A stretch of DNA of 64,000 bases from an uncultured Lachnospiraceae bacterium (lineage in GTDB: Bacteria > Bacillota > Clostridia > Lachnospirales > Lachnospiraceae). Each line of letters opens with the position of its first letter. Within the stretch, counting starts at the first letter, position 1. The position numbers and the translations under genes are program-made. This document shows, one piece after another, positions 27,749-35,620 of the stretch. Location: positions 1-64,000 of the forward strand of contig CACXAT010000014.1 in NCBI GenBank assembly GCA_902765725.1, written 5' to 3'. Below the pieces are notes generated by a model. The model did not search any database, was not told the DNA's origin, and saw only the letters and a program-made list of their open reading frames with translations.

Positions 27749-29086
27749 ATGGAAAGAGAAAGGTTAGGAAGCCGCATAGGGTTTATTTTCCTGAGCGCCG
27801 GCTGCGCGATCGGATGCGGTAATGTGTGGAAGTTCCCGTGGATGACGGGACAGAACGGGGGCGGCGCATTTGTGCTCGTATATATTCTGTGCCTCCTGCT
27901 TCTGGGTCTCCCGGCCATGATCGTCGAGTTCTCGATCGGCCGTGCGTCCCAGGCCAGCCCGGTCAAGATGTACCAGAAGCTTGAGAAGCCGGGTCAGAAG
28001 TGGCATCTGCACGGTATCCTCGCGATGATCGGCAATTTCTGCCTGATGGCGTTCTACACGGTAGTTACCGGCTGGATCGTGTACTACTTTGTCAGTTTTC
28101 TCCGCGGTAAGTCGGCAGATCTTGGCTTTGGCACCATGATCACCAATCCGGGACTGAACGTCGGCTATCTGGCAGCGGTCGTCATCGTCGCTTTCGTGCT
28201 TCTGTCATTTAATATTCAGTCAGGCCTTGAGCGGGTGACAAAGTATATGATGGCAGCGCTGCTGTGCCTCATGCTCGTGCTGGCGGCAAGAAGCTTTACG
28301 CTGGACGGGGCTGCGGAAGGACTTCGTTTCTATCTGCTGCCGGACTTTGGCAAGATTAATTTCGATGTGGTCGTCGCGGCGATGAACCAGGCATTCTTCA
28401 CACTGTCCATCGGCATCGGCTCTATGGCGATTTTCGGCAGCTATATCGGAAAAGAGCATTCCCTCATGGGTGAGTCGGTAAGCGTTATCGTCCTGGATAC
28501 CTTTGTCGCGATCATGTCCGGGCTGATCATCTTCCCGGCCTGCACGTCCCTTGGACTGGAGGTCAACGCAGGTCCGGCGCTTCTGTTTGATACGATGGCG
28601 GCTGTATTCAATTCAATGCGGGGCGGACGTATCTGGGGAACCATATTCTTCCTGTTCATGACATTTGCGGCATTCTCAACCGTGCTTGCGGTCTGTGAGA
28701 ATATCCTTGCATGTGTCAGGGAGCTGTCCGGATGGGACCGCAAAAAGGGTTCTGTCGTGTGTGCCATCATCGTATTCGTAAGTGCGCTGACTACTGCCCT
28801 TGGATACAGTGTGCTCCATTTCCAGCCCTTCGCAGAGGGCAGCGCATGGCTTGATCTGTGGGATTTCATCGTAAGCAACAACCTGCTGCCGCTGGGCGCT
28901 CTGATCATGACCGTGTTCTGCACCAGCGACCGTTTCGGATGGGGCTGGGAGAACTTCAAGGCGGAGGCAAATGCCGGCAATGGCCTGAAGGTCCAGGACT
29001 GGATGAAACCGATCTTCAAGTATTTTGTCCCGGTTGTTGTAATCGCTCTGTATATCATCGGACTGGTGAACTTCAACTGGAGATAA
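27749..29086 (+). CDS. Sodium:neurotransmitter symporter family (NSS) transporter
   Basis: A 445-residue membrane protein with about eleven to twelve helices. TM1 has the family signature with the unwound sodium/substrate site (FLSAGCAIGCGNVWKFPW), followed by GGGAFVLVYILCLLLLGLP. Bacterial members (MhsT, LeuT-like) import amino acids such as tryptophan or leucine with sodium. GGGAGAAGG precedes the ATG. A LysR gene follows convergently across a bidirectional terminator; substrate is not decidable. Confidence 0.92.
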   Translation: MERERLGSRIGFIFLSAGCAIGCGNVWKFPWMTGQNGGGAFVLVYILCLLLLGLPAMIVEFSIGRASQASPVKMYQKLEKPGQKWHLHGILAMIGNFCLMAFYTVVTGWIVYYFVSFLRGKSADLGFGTMITNPGLNVGYLAAVVIVAFVLLSFNIQSGLERVTKYMMAALLCLMLVLAARSFTLDGAAEGLRFYLLPDFGKINFDVVVAAMNQAFFTLSIGIGSMAIFGSYIGKEHSLMGESVSVIVLDTFVAIMSGLIIFPACTSLGLEVNAGPALLFDTMAAVFNSMRGGRIWGTIFFLFMTFAAFSTVLAVCENILACVRELSGWDRKKGSVVCAIIVFVSALTTALGYSVLHFQPFAEGSAWLDLWDFIVSNNLLPLGALIMTVFCTSDRFGWGWENFKAEANAGNGLKVQDWMKPIFKYFVPVVVIALYIIGLVNFNWR

Positions 29087-29104
29087 GAGCGTCTTCAAGA
29101 ATTC

Positions 29105-29134
29105 AAAAAGGACTCCGCGCAGGAGTCCTTTTTT
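29105..29134. terminator. Bidirectional intrinsic terminator
   Basis: AAAAAGGACTCC/GGAGTCCTTTTTT with a five-base loop, between the convergent NSS transporter and LysR genes. Confidence 0.85.
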
Positions 29135-29157
29135 ATATGTTTTATATGCGGAAATGC

Positions 29158-30048
29158 TTACAGATCCTGCAGCACCCGGACGGCGCTGGATTCCTCTATG
29201 CAGTCGATGAACTTGCGGGCGGCGGGAGAGAGCTCCCTCATGGAAGGCACGGCGATTCCCAGAGAGATATACTGCGGCGGGTCAAACGGAATCTCAGCCA
29301 CATCCCCGTTCCAGCGTTTTGAATTCAGTTTCTGGTCAAAACTGATCCCCAGTCCCGCTGCGACCATGTTGTAGGTGGTATAGGTATCTCTTGTCGTAAA
29401 ACGGATATCCGGTTTGAGCCGGTTTACCTTCAGAAGGCGGTCGAGATCTGTATCATGATTCGGCAGCGTCTGGATCAGCGGCTTTTTCTCAAGCTTTTTC
29501 AGAGGAAATGAACTCAGCCTGCTGTCGGGGTCGCTTTTGGGGATCCATGCGACCAGTTCATCCTGAAAGAACTCGATCCAGTCACAGACCACGTCCTTTT
29601 CCGGCATGGCGCAGAAGCAGACATCCACAGAGCGCTCCGTCAGCCATTTGGCCATCTCGCGGTTTCCGCCTTCCTGAAGACGGATGACGATGCCCGGATA
29701 TCTTGAGCGGTAGACGGACAGGATCTGGGGCAGGATCAGCGCGGAGATGCTGAAGTATCCGCCGATCGTCAGGACGCCCCGGGTGATATGGTTGATCTCC
29801 AGCGCGATCTGCTGGGCTCTCTCATCGGCCCGCACGATGTCGTGGATCGCGGGAAGCATCTCCCTGCCGTTCCCGGTCAGGGCAACGCCGGCCTTCTCCC
29901 GGACAAACAGGGAGAATCCCAGTTCCTCCTCCAGGGAGCGGATCATGCGGGTGATCCCGGACTGCGTATATCCGAGAGATTCCGCCGCGGCGCTCATACT
30001 TCCCAGTTCTGCGGTGGCCAGAAAAGCACGGCATTTCAGGGCATCCAT
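29158..30048 (-). CDS. LysR-family transcriptional regulator
   Basis: A 296-residue regulator. The winged helix is MSAAAESLGYTQSGITRMIR; the rest is a LysR effector domain (TIGGYFSISALILPQILSVY). It is divergent from a 61-residue gene, and a dyad with the sequence ATGGCAGA lies in the gap, the usual arrangement for auto- and target regulation. Confidence 0.88.
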   Translation of the reverse strand: MDALKCRAFLATAELGSMSAAAESLGYTQSGITRMIRSLEEELGFSLFVREKAGVALTGNGREMLPAIHDIVRADERAQQIALEINHITRGVLTIGGYFSISALILPQILSVYRSRYPGIVIRLQEGGNREMAKWLTERSVDVCFCAMPEKDVVCDWIEFFQDELVAWIPKSDPDSRLSSFPLKKLEKKPLIQTLPNHDTDLDRLLKVNRLKPDIRFTTRDTYTTYNMVAAGLGISFDQKLNSKRWNGDVAEIPFDPPQYISLGIAVPSMRELSPAARKFIDCIEESSAVRVLQDL

Positions 30049-30075
30049 CGCTGAGTCCTCCCATTACAAAATGTC

Positions 30076-30128
30076 ATGGCAGACATGATTATCTGCCATT
30101 TGTGTCATATACACTGCCATTCTATAAT
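30076..30128 (+). promoter_or_regulatory. LysR-type dyad and promoter for the 61-residue gene
   Basis: ATGGCAGA (30076-30083) and TCTGCCAT (30092-30099) form a perfect dyad with an eight-base centre; a third half-site-like CTGCCAT ends at 30121. TTGTGT (30100-30105) and TATAAT (30123-30128) with a 17-base spacer make a promoter whose -35 touches the dyad, a position suited to activation. Confidence 0.6.
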
Positions 30129-30167
30129 TCAGGTAACAGGAAGTCAATCAGAATGGAGGCAGGGACT

Positions 30168-30353
30168 ATGGAAAAGAAGATCTTTGAGATGAGCAATAAG
30201 GAACTGTTCAGCGTGCTTACGGGCAGCCATGGCCCCATGGCTCAGTTTTATCTCAGGCAGATGATCATGTCATACCGCAGAAGACATAACGGCAAGAATG
30301 CCTCTCTGGAAGAGATCGTCAGAGAATATGAGGAGCTGGGACAGACCGCGTAA
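30168..30353 (+). CDS. Small 61-residue protein of unknown function
   Basis: Starts at the ATG after GGAGG (30155-30159 region). Sequence is charged and helical (EMSNKELFSVLTGSHGPMAQ, then QMIMSYRRRHNGKNASLEE), no membrane segment. I recognise no family. It is divergent from the LysR gene with a dyad and a good promoter between them, so it is a likely LysR target. It converges on yitT with an 18-base gap. Confidence 0.6.
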   Translation: MEKKIFEMSNKELFSVLTGSHGPMAQFYLRQMIMSYRRRHNGKNASLEEIVREYEELGQTA

Positions 30354-30371
30354 GATTCTGCCGCGTCGCTG

Positions 30372-31250
30372 TCAGCTCCATTCTTCCACAAAGCCCTCCC
30401 CGAGGGCTTCTGTGACACTGCCGACTACCAGGAATGCCCTGGGGTCGGTTTTTTTAACGATGTCCTTAATGCTGACCAGATCTTTGTTGGAGCAGATGCA
30501 GATAAGGACTCTCTTGTCGCTCCCGGTGTACATACCGGTGCCGTTCAGGCCGGTGACGCCCCTGTCCAGAGTTGCCATGATCTGGGCTGCGATCCGGTCG
30601 CTCTCATCGGAGATGATGGTTGCCATCTTGGCGCTCTTACCCTGATTCAGGACAAGGTCGACCACCTTCCCCATGATAAATACAGAGATCATCGCGTAGA
30701 GGGTGTGCTCGATGCCGAAGGTCAGGAGACCCATGGCGACGATGATCCCGTCGACGATCTGGATCAGACGGCCGACACTGACGCTGCGGATGCTGTGATG
30801 GAGTGATTCACCCAGCAGATCAGAGCCGCCGGAGGTTGCGTGTGCCTGAAGAAGGAGTCCGGAGCCGGCACCCATCAGGATACCGCCGTAGACGGACACC
30901 AGCAGCAGATTGCCGGGTGTATAGGTGATCTGCGGCAGCAGATACAGTTCTGCCGTCAGAAGAAGCCACACGAATCCGGTCCTCAGAATATTCTTCACCC
31001 CAAGCATCTTCACTGCATAGAGAAAGATCGGGATATTAAAGACAATGCTGCTGAGCCACAGCGGGAATTCCAGTCCGAAACGCCGCCCACAGACGGATCT
31101 TGCGATTATGGATAGACCTGATACTCCGCCGGTAACAAGGCCGGCGGGGTCATAGATGTACTTGGTCGCTGCTGCGGTGAGGGTTGCACCGATGATCATA
31201 AGCAGCAGGTCTGTCAGTGTTTTACGGGTAACAATCTTATTATTCTTCAT
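30372..31250 (-). CDS. YitT-family membrane protein
   Basis: A 292-residue protein with an N-terminal five- to six-helix YitT membrane domain (DUF161: AATKYIYDPAGLVTGGVSGL, GAGSGLLLQAHATSGGSDLL) and a soluble C-terminal DUF2179 domain (GVTGLNGTGMYTGSDKRVL). Function unknown; members are very common in Bacillota. AAGGAGAGG precedes the start. Confidence 0.92.
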   Translation of the reverse strand: MKNNKIVTRKTLTDLLLMIIGATLTAAATKYIYDPAGLVTGGVSGLSIIARSVCGRRFGLEFPLWLSSIVFNIPIFLYAVKMLGVKNILRTGFVWLLLTAELYLLPQITYTPGNLLLVSVYGGILMGAGSGLLLQAHATSGGSDLLGESLHHSIRSVSVGRLIQIVDGIIVAMGLLTFGIEHTLYAMISVFIMGKVVDLVLNQGKSAKMATIISDESDRIAAQIMATLDRGVTGLNGTGMYTGSDKRVLICICSNKDLVSIKDIVKKTDPRAFLVVGSVTEALGEGFVEEWS

Positions 31251-31280
31251 ATTCCAGCCTCTCCTTCAAGTTCGAATAAT

Positions 31281-31331
31281 AAAAAAGATGCCGCACAGGC
31301 AAATCAAATGATCTGCGCCGAGGCATCTTTT
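31281..31331 (-). terminator. Hairpin with T-run on the minus strand, upstream of yitT
   Basis: AAAAGATGCC and GGCATCTTTTTT (minus sense) enclose about 28 bases. It can end transcription coming from the SH3 gene, or be a leader element of yitT, whose start is 30 bases further. Confidence 0.6.
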
Positions 31332-31369
31332 CTATGTATTACTGTAACGCAAAAAGCCGGGAAACACAA

Positions 31370-31407
31370 CCCCCGTCTTTCACGCGAAGGCCGCGGAAAG
31401 ACGGGGG
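31370..31407 (-). terminator. Perfect long hairpin after the SH3-protein gene
   Basis: CCCCCGTCTTTC (31370-31381) pairs with GAAAGACGGGGG (31396-31407). No immediate T-run on the minus side, so it may protect the 3' end rather than terminate by itself. Confidence 0.5.
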
Positions 31408-31448
31408 GACTCAACATGTATTATGAATAGGTGGGTTGTCCTGCCTGA

Positions 31449-32534
31449 TCAGTTGGTGCCGGAAACCTGATAGGTTGCGCCGTAATCATCGGAGTAGGAT
31501 CCATCTTCCTGCTCATGGTAGGCATTGCCCTCATCGTCGGTGTAGGAACCATCTGGATTCTCCATGATGGTGACCGGACGGCCGGAACCGTCAGAGACAA
31601 GACCAACGACATTGGTATCAGGGGCGCTTGCCGGTACGGTGGTGCTGTAGTAACCGCCGTTATTGTCGGAGAAGTTTCCGCCTCCGATGGCGTAGTATAC
31701 GTTGCCTTCTCCGTCATAGAACACGCCGTCATTTCCGGTAAGATTTACCGGGCGGCCGGAACCCTGGGAGTATACCAGATAGGTTTCAGTCTGGCTGCTC
31801 GTATTCGAAGGCGTGGTCTGGCTGCCGGAGTTATTGGAGCTGGTGCCGGAAGCGGTATTGCCGGTTGCTGCCGGAGCGGTACTGGTCAGATAATTGCCGG
31901 CAACAAAGCCTGAGCCGTTGTTGAATGCGATCTGCATCCAGCCGGTGTCAGCGCCATTCTTCTGTACAGCGCCGGTCACGTGGACTGCAGTGCCGTTGGC
32001 CAGAGAGCCGATGAGGGTGGCATCGACGGAGTATCCGTTGCGGACGCTCAGCGAGTCGCTGACCTTGACGTACATTGTCATGTCTCTGGGAACGATCGTG
32101 TATTCATCCCTGGCAGCTTCCTTCGAGACCGCCACCTTGGTATCATATTTCAGGACCTTGATGGAAAGCATGGATTCATTGATGCTGTTCATGACTGCCG
32201 GATCGATCACATAGCCGGTAGCGATGAAGACCTCATTCTGCGTGGTAAAGGCAGCTGTCAGCGTATTGACATAATGAGAATCCGCAACGGTGATCCCCGG
32301 AAGATCTTCGCCATTGGAATAATGCTCGATGGTGATTATATTGGAGCCGTCAGAGAGGGCGACCCATTTTGAGGGATCTTCAAGCTTGGTCCAGTTCTCA
32401 TTCGGCAGATCGATCGAAAGGATTCCGTCTGCTGTAGTATAGGTGTTCTTCTTCGGCGCTTCTTCCGCCATGGCCGGAACCGCAAGGCACAGTGCCGCTG
32501 CACAGGCTAATACTGCAATTATAGTTTTTTTCAT
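31449..32534 (-). CDS. Secreted SH3-domain protein with C-terminal repeats
   Basis: A 361-residue exported protein. Signal peptide ends AVPAMAEEAP (A-x-A site). Residues 30-140 form a PsbP/DUF-like beta domain of unknown family; about 150-220 is a bacterial SH3 domain (YVKVSDSLSVRNGYSVDATL, then GWMQIAFNNGSGFVAGNYL). A Ser/Thr/Asn linker follows, then two related repeats starting GSGRPVNLTGNDG and GSGRPVTIMENPDG, each with a DGEGNVYY or DDEGNAYH block. Expected location is the cell surface; SH3 modules often bind peptidoglycan. AGGAGG lies upstream. Confidence 0.75.
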   Translation of the reverse strand: MKKTIIAVLACAAALCLAVPAMAEEAPKKNTYTTADGILSIDLPNENWTKLEDPSKWVALSDGSNIITIEHYSNGEDLPGITVADSHYVNTLTAAFTTQNEVFIATGYVIDPAVMNSINESMLSIKVLKYDTKVAVSKEAARDEYTIVPRDMTMYVKVSDSLSVRNGYSVDATLIGSLANGTAVHVTGAVQKNGADTGWMQIAFNNGSGFVAGNYLTSTAPAATGNTASGTSSNNSGSQTTPSNTSSQTETYLVYSQGSGRPVNLTGNDGVFYDGEGNVYYAIGGGNFSDNNGGYYSTTVPASAPDTNVVGLVSDGSGRPVTIMENPDGSYTDDEGNAYHEQEDGSYSDDYGATYQVSGTN

Positions 32535-32906
32535 CTTGTGTCCTCCTGTATGTAATGTTTTATGGTGGATCCATAAAAGGATGTATTACTGGTTTCTATT
32601 ATATACGGGAGAAATGAAGACAGTCCACGAATATTCTGAAAATACTCTGACTATATTATAAAAAAGCTTTTTCAACCTGGGTGGTTTTTGTTTATGCCGG
32701 CCTTATTCCATTCAGGGGGAGTGCTGTGCTATGATATTTATGATCTGAGCAGATGACATCTGCCGGGGAAGCGTAGCGGGCTCTCCCTGGAAGTTTGGGG
32801 ATAAAAACATGGCAAACCATGGAAAAGAATGTGATATAAAGAGAGAAAGAAAATGAATGACCCGTGCATAATCAGTGCATAAACGACAGGAAAGTGAGGA
32901 TGACCT
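32535..32906. other. Divergent intergenic region between the SH3 and DUF362 genes
   Basis: About 370 AT-rich bases. It holds a dyad TTTTATGG/CCATAAAA at 32558-32578 in the leader of the SH3 gene, a TATAAT on the minus strand near 32596, and a GTGCATAA direct repeat near 32865. No protein-coding frame is convincing (a 15-codon frame near 32810 has no known match). Confidence 0.4.
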
Positions 32907-34034
32907 ATGGAGAAAGCAAAAGTCTTTTACACGGATTTCAGGACAACGGAGGGTGTCAGTCAGTGCACCAAGCTTCAGAAGCTGTGCCGCGCAGCCGGTA
33001 TCGGGGAGATTGATTTTGACAGAAAATATGTGGCGATCAAGATGCATTTTGGCGAGCTGGGCAACTGCGCCTATCTGCGACCGAATTATGTAAAGGCTGT
33101 TGCGGACCTGATCCGGGAACTGGGCGGGATCCCCTTCCTTACAGACTGCAATACTCTGTATCCGGGAAGCAGGGCGAACGCGATCGATCACCTTACCTGC
33201 GCCGAGATCAACGGGTTCAATACCATCACCACCGGATGTCATGTACTGATCGGAGACGGCCTGAGGGGCACCGATGACGTGGAGGTCGAGGTCCCGAATG
33301 GAGAATACTGCAAGACAGCTCTTGTCGGAAGAACCCTGATGGACGCAGACATACTGGTCTCTCTGAGCCATTTCAAGGGACATGAGAGCACGGGCTTTGG
33401 CGGTGCGCTCAAGAACATCGGTATGGGCGGCGGAAGCCGCGCGGGCAAGATGCACCAGCATAAAGACGGGACGCCGCAGGTGGATCCGGATAAGTGCCGC
33501 GGCTGCAGACGCTGCGCGAAGGAATGCGGCAGCGATGCAATTTTCTACAGAGAAGACGGCAAGGCATATATCGATCCGCAGATCTGCAAAGGCTGCGGGA
33601 GATGCATCGGCGGATGTCCGTTTAACGCCATCTCCAACATCAATGACTCTGCCAATGAGATCCTCTGCTGCAGGATCGCGGAGTATACCCATGCGATCTG
33701 CCATGGAAGGCCGACCTTCCACATCAGCCTGATCATGGATGTGTCCCCGAACTGTGACTGCCACAGCGAGAATGACGCGCCGATCCTTCCCAATATCGGC
33801 ATGCTGGCATCCTTCGATCCGGTGGCGCTGGATCAGGCCTGTGCGGATCTGTGCCTCCAGGCTTCACCGGTCAGAAACAGCCAGCTTGGAGATCACCTTG
33901 CAGATCCGTCCTGGCATCACCATCACGATCACTTCCTGGACAGCAACCCCAATGTCCGCTGGAAGGAGACGCTTGAGCACGGCGAGAAGATCGGCCTTGG
34001 GACAAGAGAGTACGAACTGCACACCATCAGATGA
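32907..34034 (+). CDS. DUF362 protein with two [4Fe-4S] ferredoxin motifs
   Basis: A 375-residue protein. The N-terminal and outer parts are DUF362 (VAIKMHFGELGNCAYLRPNY, LVSLSHFKGHESTGFGGALKN). Inserted at about residues 190-245 is a bacterial ferredoxin domain with two clusters, CRGCRRCAKEC and CKGCGRCIGGC. A His-rich stretch (WHHHHDHF) is near the end. Members are cytoplasmic iron-sulfur proteins of unknown reaction, common in anaerobes. GAGGAT precedes the ATG. Confidence 0.88.
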   Translation: MEKAKVFYTDFRTTEGVSQCTKLQKLCRAAGIGEIDFDRKYVAIKMHFGELGNCAYLRPNYVKAVADLIRELGGIPFLTDCNTLYPGSRANAIDHLTCAEINGFNTITTGCHVLIGDGLRGTDDVEVEVPNGEYCKTALVGRTLMDADILVSLSHFKGHESTGFGGALKNIGMGGGSRAGKMHQHKDGTPQVDPDKCRGCRRCAKECGSDAIFYREDGKAYIDPQICKGCGRCIGGCPFNAISNINDSANEILCCRIAEYTHAICHGRPTFHISLIMDVSPNCDCHSENDAPILPNIGMLASFDPVALDQACADLCLQASPVRNSQLGDHLADPSWHHHHDHFLDSNPNVRWKETLEHGEKIGLGTREYELHTIR

Positions 34035-34087
34035 AACATCCCCGGGCCTAAGTGCCCGGCGCAGTGAACGCAACAAGGAGGAAAACT

Positions 34088-34153
34088 ATGTTCGGCTCCG
34101 CAAAGGTGCTGAACGAAGAAGATATGCTGGCCATATTCAGAGCAAGCATGTAA
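34088..34153 (+). CDS. 21-codon open frame after DUF362, possibly a gene stub
   Basis: AAGGAGG stands ahead of an ATG that opens a 21-residue frame (MFGSAKVLNEEDMLAIFRAS plus Met). A terminator follows at 34171. It may be a small peptide gene or the start of a gene cut by the deletion that also removed the aldo/keto reductase N-terminus. Confidence 0.35.
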   Translation: MFGSAKVLNEEDMLAIFRASM

Positions 34154-34170
34154 TAACAGTTCTCATGGCT

Positions 34171-34209
34171 CCCCGGTTTCCGGTACTGCGCCGGAAGCCG
34201 GGGATTTTC
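34171..34209 (+). terminator. Intrinsic terminator between the stub and the reductase remnant
   Basis: CCCCGGTTTCCGG and CCGGAAGCCGGGG with a seven-base loop, followed by ATTTTC. It separates the aldo/keto reductase remnant from any upstream promoter. Confidence 0.7.
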
Positions 34210-34928
34210 AGACACAGATGGGGGAAGCCTTTGCGAAGGATCCGTCGATTCGGGGGAGAATCGAGCTGGTCACGAAGACCGGCATATCCCGGAAGATCAT
34301 TGATGGAGAGCCCTTTGGCTATTATGATACGACCTACGACCGCATCATCAGGTCCTGCAAAGAAAGTCTGCAGCGCCTGAAGACTGACTGCATCGATCTG
34401 TACCTGATCCACAGGGAGGATCCGCTGCTGGATCCATGGGAGACGGGACGTGCCCTTCTGGACCTGAAGAAGGAAGGACTGGTCCGCGAGATTGGTGTAT
34501 CCAACTTTGATCCGTTCAAGTTCGAGGCTCTGAATAAAGCCGTTGGCGGCCAGCTGGTCACAAACCAGATCGAATGGAATCCGCTCTGCTATGAGCATTT
34601 CCGGTCGGGCATGATGGACTTCCTGTGCGGAAACCGGATTCATCCGATGATCTGGTCACCGCTTGCGGGCGGAAGGATCTTCAAAGAAGAGGGGGATGCG
34701 GTCTGCGCGGCTGTCCGGGCGAAGATCGAGGAGATCGCCTGCCGGCACGCAGTAAGTCCCGCGACCATTATCTACGCATGGATCCTGTATCATCCGGTCG
34801 GCGCGGTCGCGCTTGTGGGAAGCAGCAGGCTTGAGAGGCTTGACCTTGCGATCCAGGCCATGGATGTGAAGCTGAAGCACAGCGAATGGTTTGAGATCTA
34901 TGCAGCAGGAGGACAGCAGATCCGCTGA
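34210..34928 (+). pseudogene. Aldo/keto reductase lacking its N-terminal quarter (YdhF-like)
   Basis: The frame begins abruptly with MGEAFAKDPSIRGRIELVTK and continues as a normal YdhF-type aldo/keto reductase (DCIDLYLIHREDPLLDPWE, IGVSNFDPFKFEALN, VALVGSSRLERLDLAI) to the stop. About 65-75 N-terminal residues are absent, including the strand with the catalytic Asp and Tyr (usually FDHADIYG-like). A terminator lies directly upstream and there is no ribosome site, so it is probably not expressed as an enzyme. Confidence 0.75.
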
Positions 34929-34944
34929 GGAAACCTGCTGAAGG

Positions 34945-34978
34945 CGGCGCCATTTCTGAACTGGCAGAAATGGCGCCG
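34945..34978. terminator. Hairpin between convergent genes
   Basis: CGGCGCCATTTCTG and CAGAAATGGCGCCG pair perfectly over 14 bases with a six-base loop. T-tracts are weak on both sides. Confidence 0.6.
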
Positions 34979-35035
34979 TTACTGTCTGGCGGATACGGCC
35001 CGAAGCCGAACTGTTACTGCCCGGCGGATGCGGCC
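34978..35035. repeat. Short tandem duplication at the 3' end of the lipoprotein gene
   Basis: 34978-35000 and 35013-35035 are 23-base copies (GTTACTG.C.GGCGGAT.CGGCC) differing at three positions, 35 bases apart. The second copy contains the stop codon of the lipoprotein gene, the first lies just beyond it, so a duplication has extended the 3' end without changing the protein. Confidence 0.6.
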
Positions 35036-35586
35036 AGATGTTCGCAGTACTCCTCAAAGGAGCGGCGGGCCTCGTCGGTGGCGAAGCTGAAGGTGCGGTA
35101 CTCTGAGCGGTCTCTGTCCCAGTACAGAGTAAACCAGGGCCCGTCATCGCCGTCCACCAGGTCCTCGTCCTCCTTCTTCACATGTCCGCCCTCCAGGAAG
35201 GAACACAGTTCATCCCATTCCTCCTGTGTCAGATCCTTCGCGGCAAGGATGGCAATGTCCTCCTCCGTAAGAGGCCAGGAGTTTCCTTCTCTTGTCTCAT
35301 ACTCAAACTGCGCACTGCCGTTCTCAATACAGAAGTGGTACGCCGTATAGACGGGCGGATATACAGAAGAGTCGCGGACACAGTGGAACTGTGTGATCTC
35401 ATCCAGACTGATATTCTTTCCGACAACCATCTCACGGTCAAAGGAAAACAGGCTGCGATAGAATTCCATGAAGGCATCTTCCTCCGGAGAGGAAGATGCC
35501 TTATCTGTCATATGTTCTGCGGCGCATCCGCCTGCCAGAAGAATGGCAGGCAGAAGGAGCAGTATGGTTCTTATTTTATTTTTCAT
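35014..35586 (-). CDS. Lipoprotein of unknown function
   Basis: A 190-residue protein with a clear lipoprotein signal peptide (IRTILLLLPAILLAGGCAAE, lipobox LAGGC). The mature part is acidic, with AYHFCIENGSAQFEYETREG, an Asp/Glu-rich ladder and GPWFTLYWDRDRSEYRTF. I recognise no family. It follows the secreted CxxC-repeat protein by 34 bases on the same strand and is probably co-transcribed, so a cell-surface role is likely. Confidence 0.65.
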   Translation of the reverse strand: MKNKIRTILLLLPAILLAGGCAAEHMTDKASSSPEEDAFMEFYRSLFSFDREMVVGKNISLDEITQFHCVRDSSVYPPVYTAYHFCIENGSAQFEYETREGNSWPLTEEDIAILAAKDLTQEEWDELCSFLEGGHVKKEDEDLVDGDDGPWFTLYWDRDRSEYRTFSFATDEARRSFEEYCEHLAASAGQ

Positions 35587-35620
35587 ATCTCATCTGCCCG
35601 AAGTGGGTTCATGAACCGGA

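Noticed and set aside
32712..33764. 350-codon minus-strand open frame
   Set aside because: Antisense to the DUF362 gene, whose ferredoxin motifs and start are clear on the plus strand.
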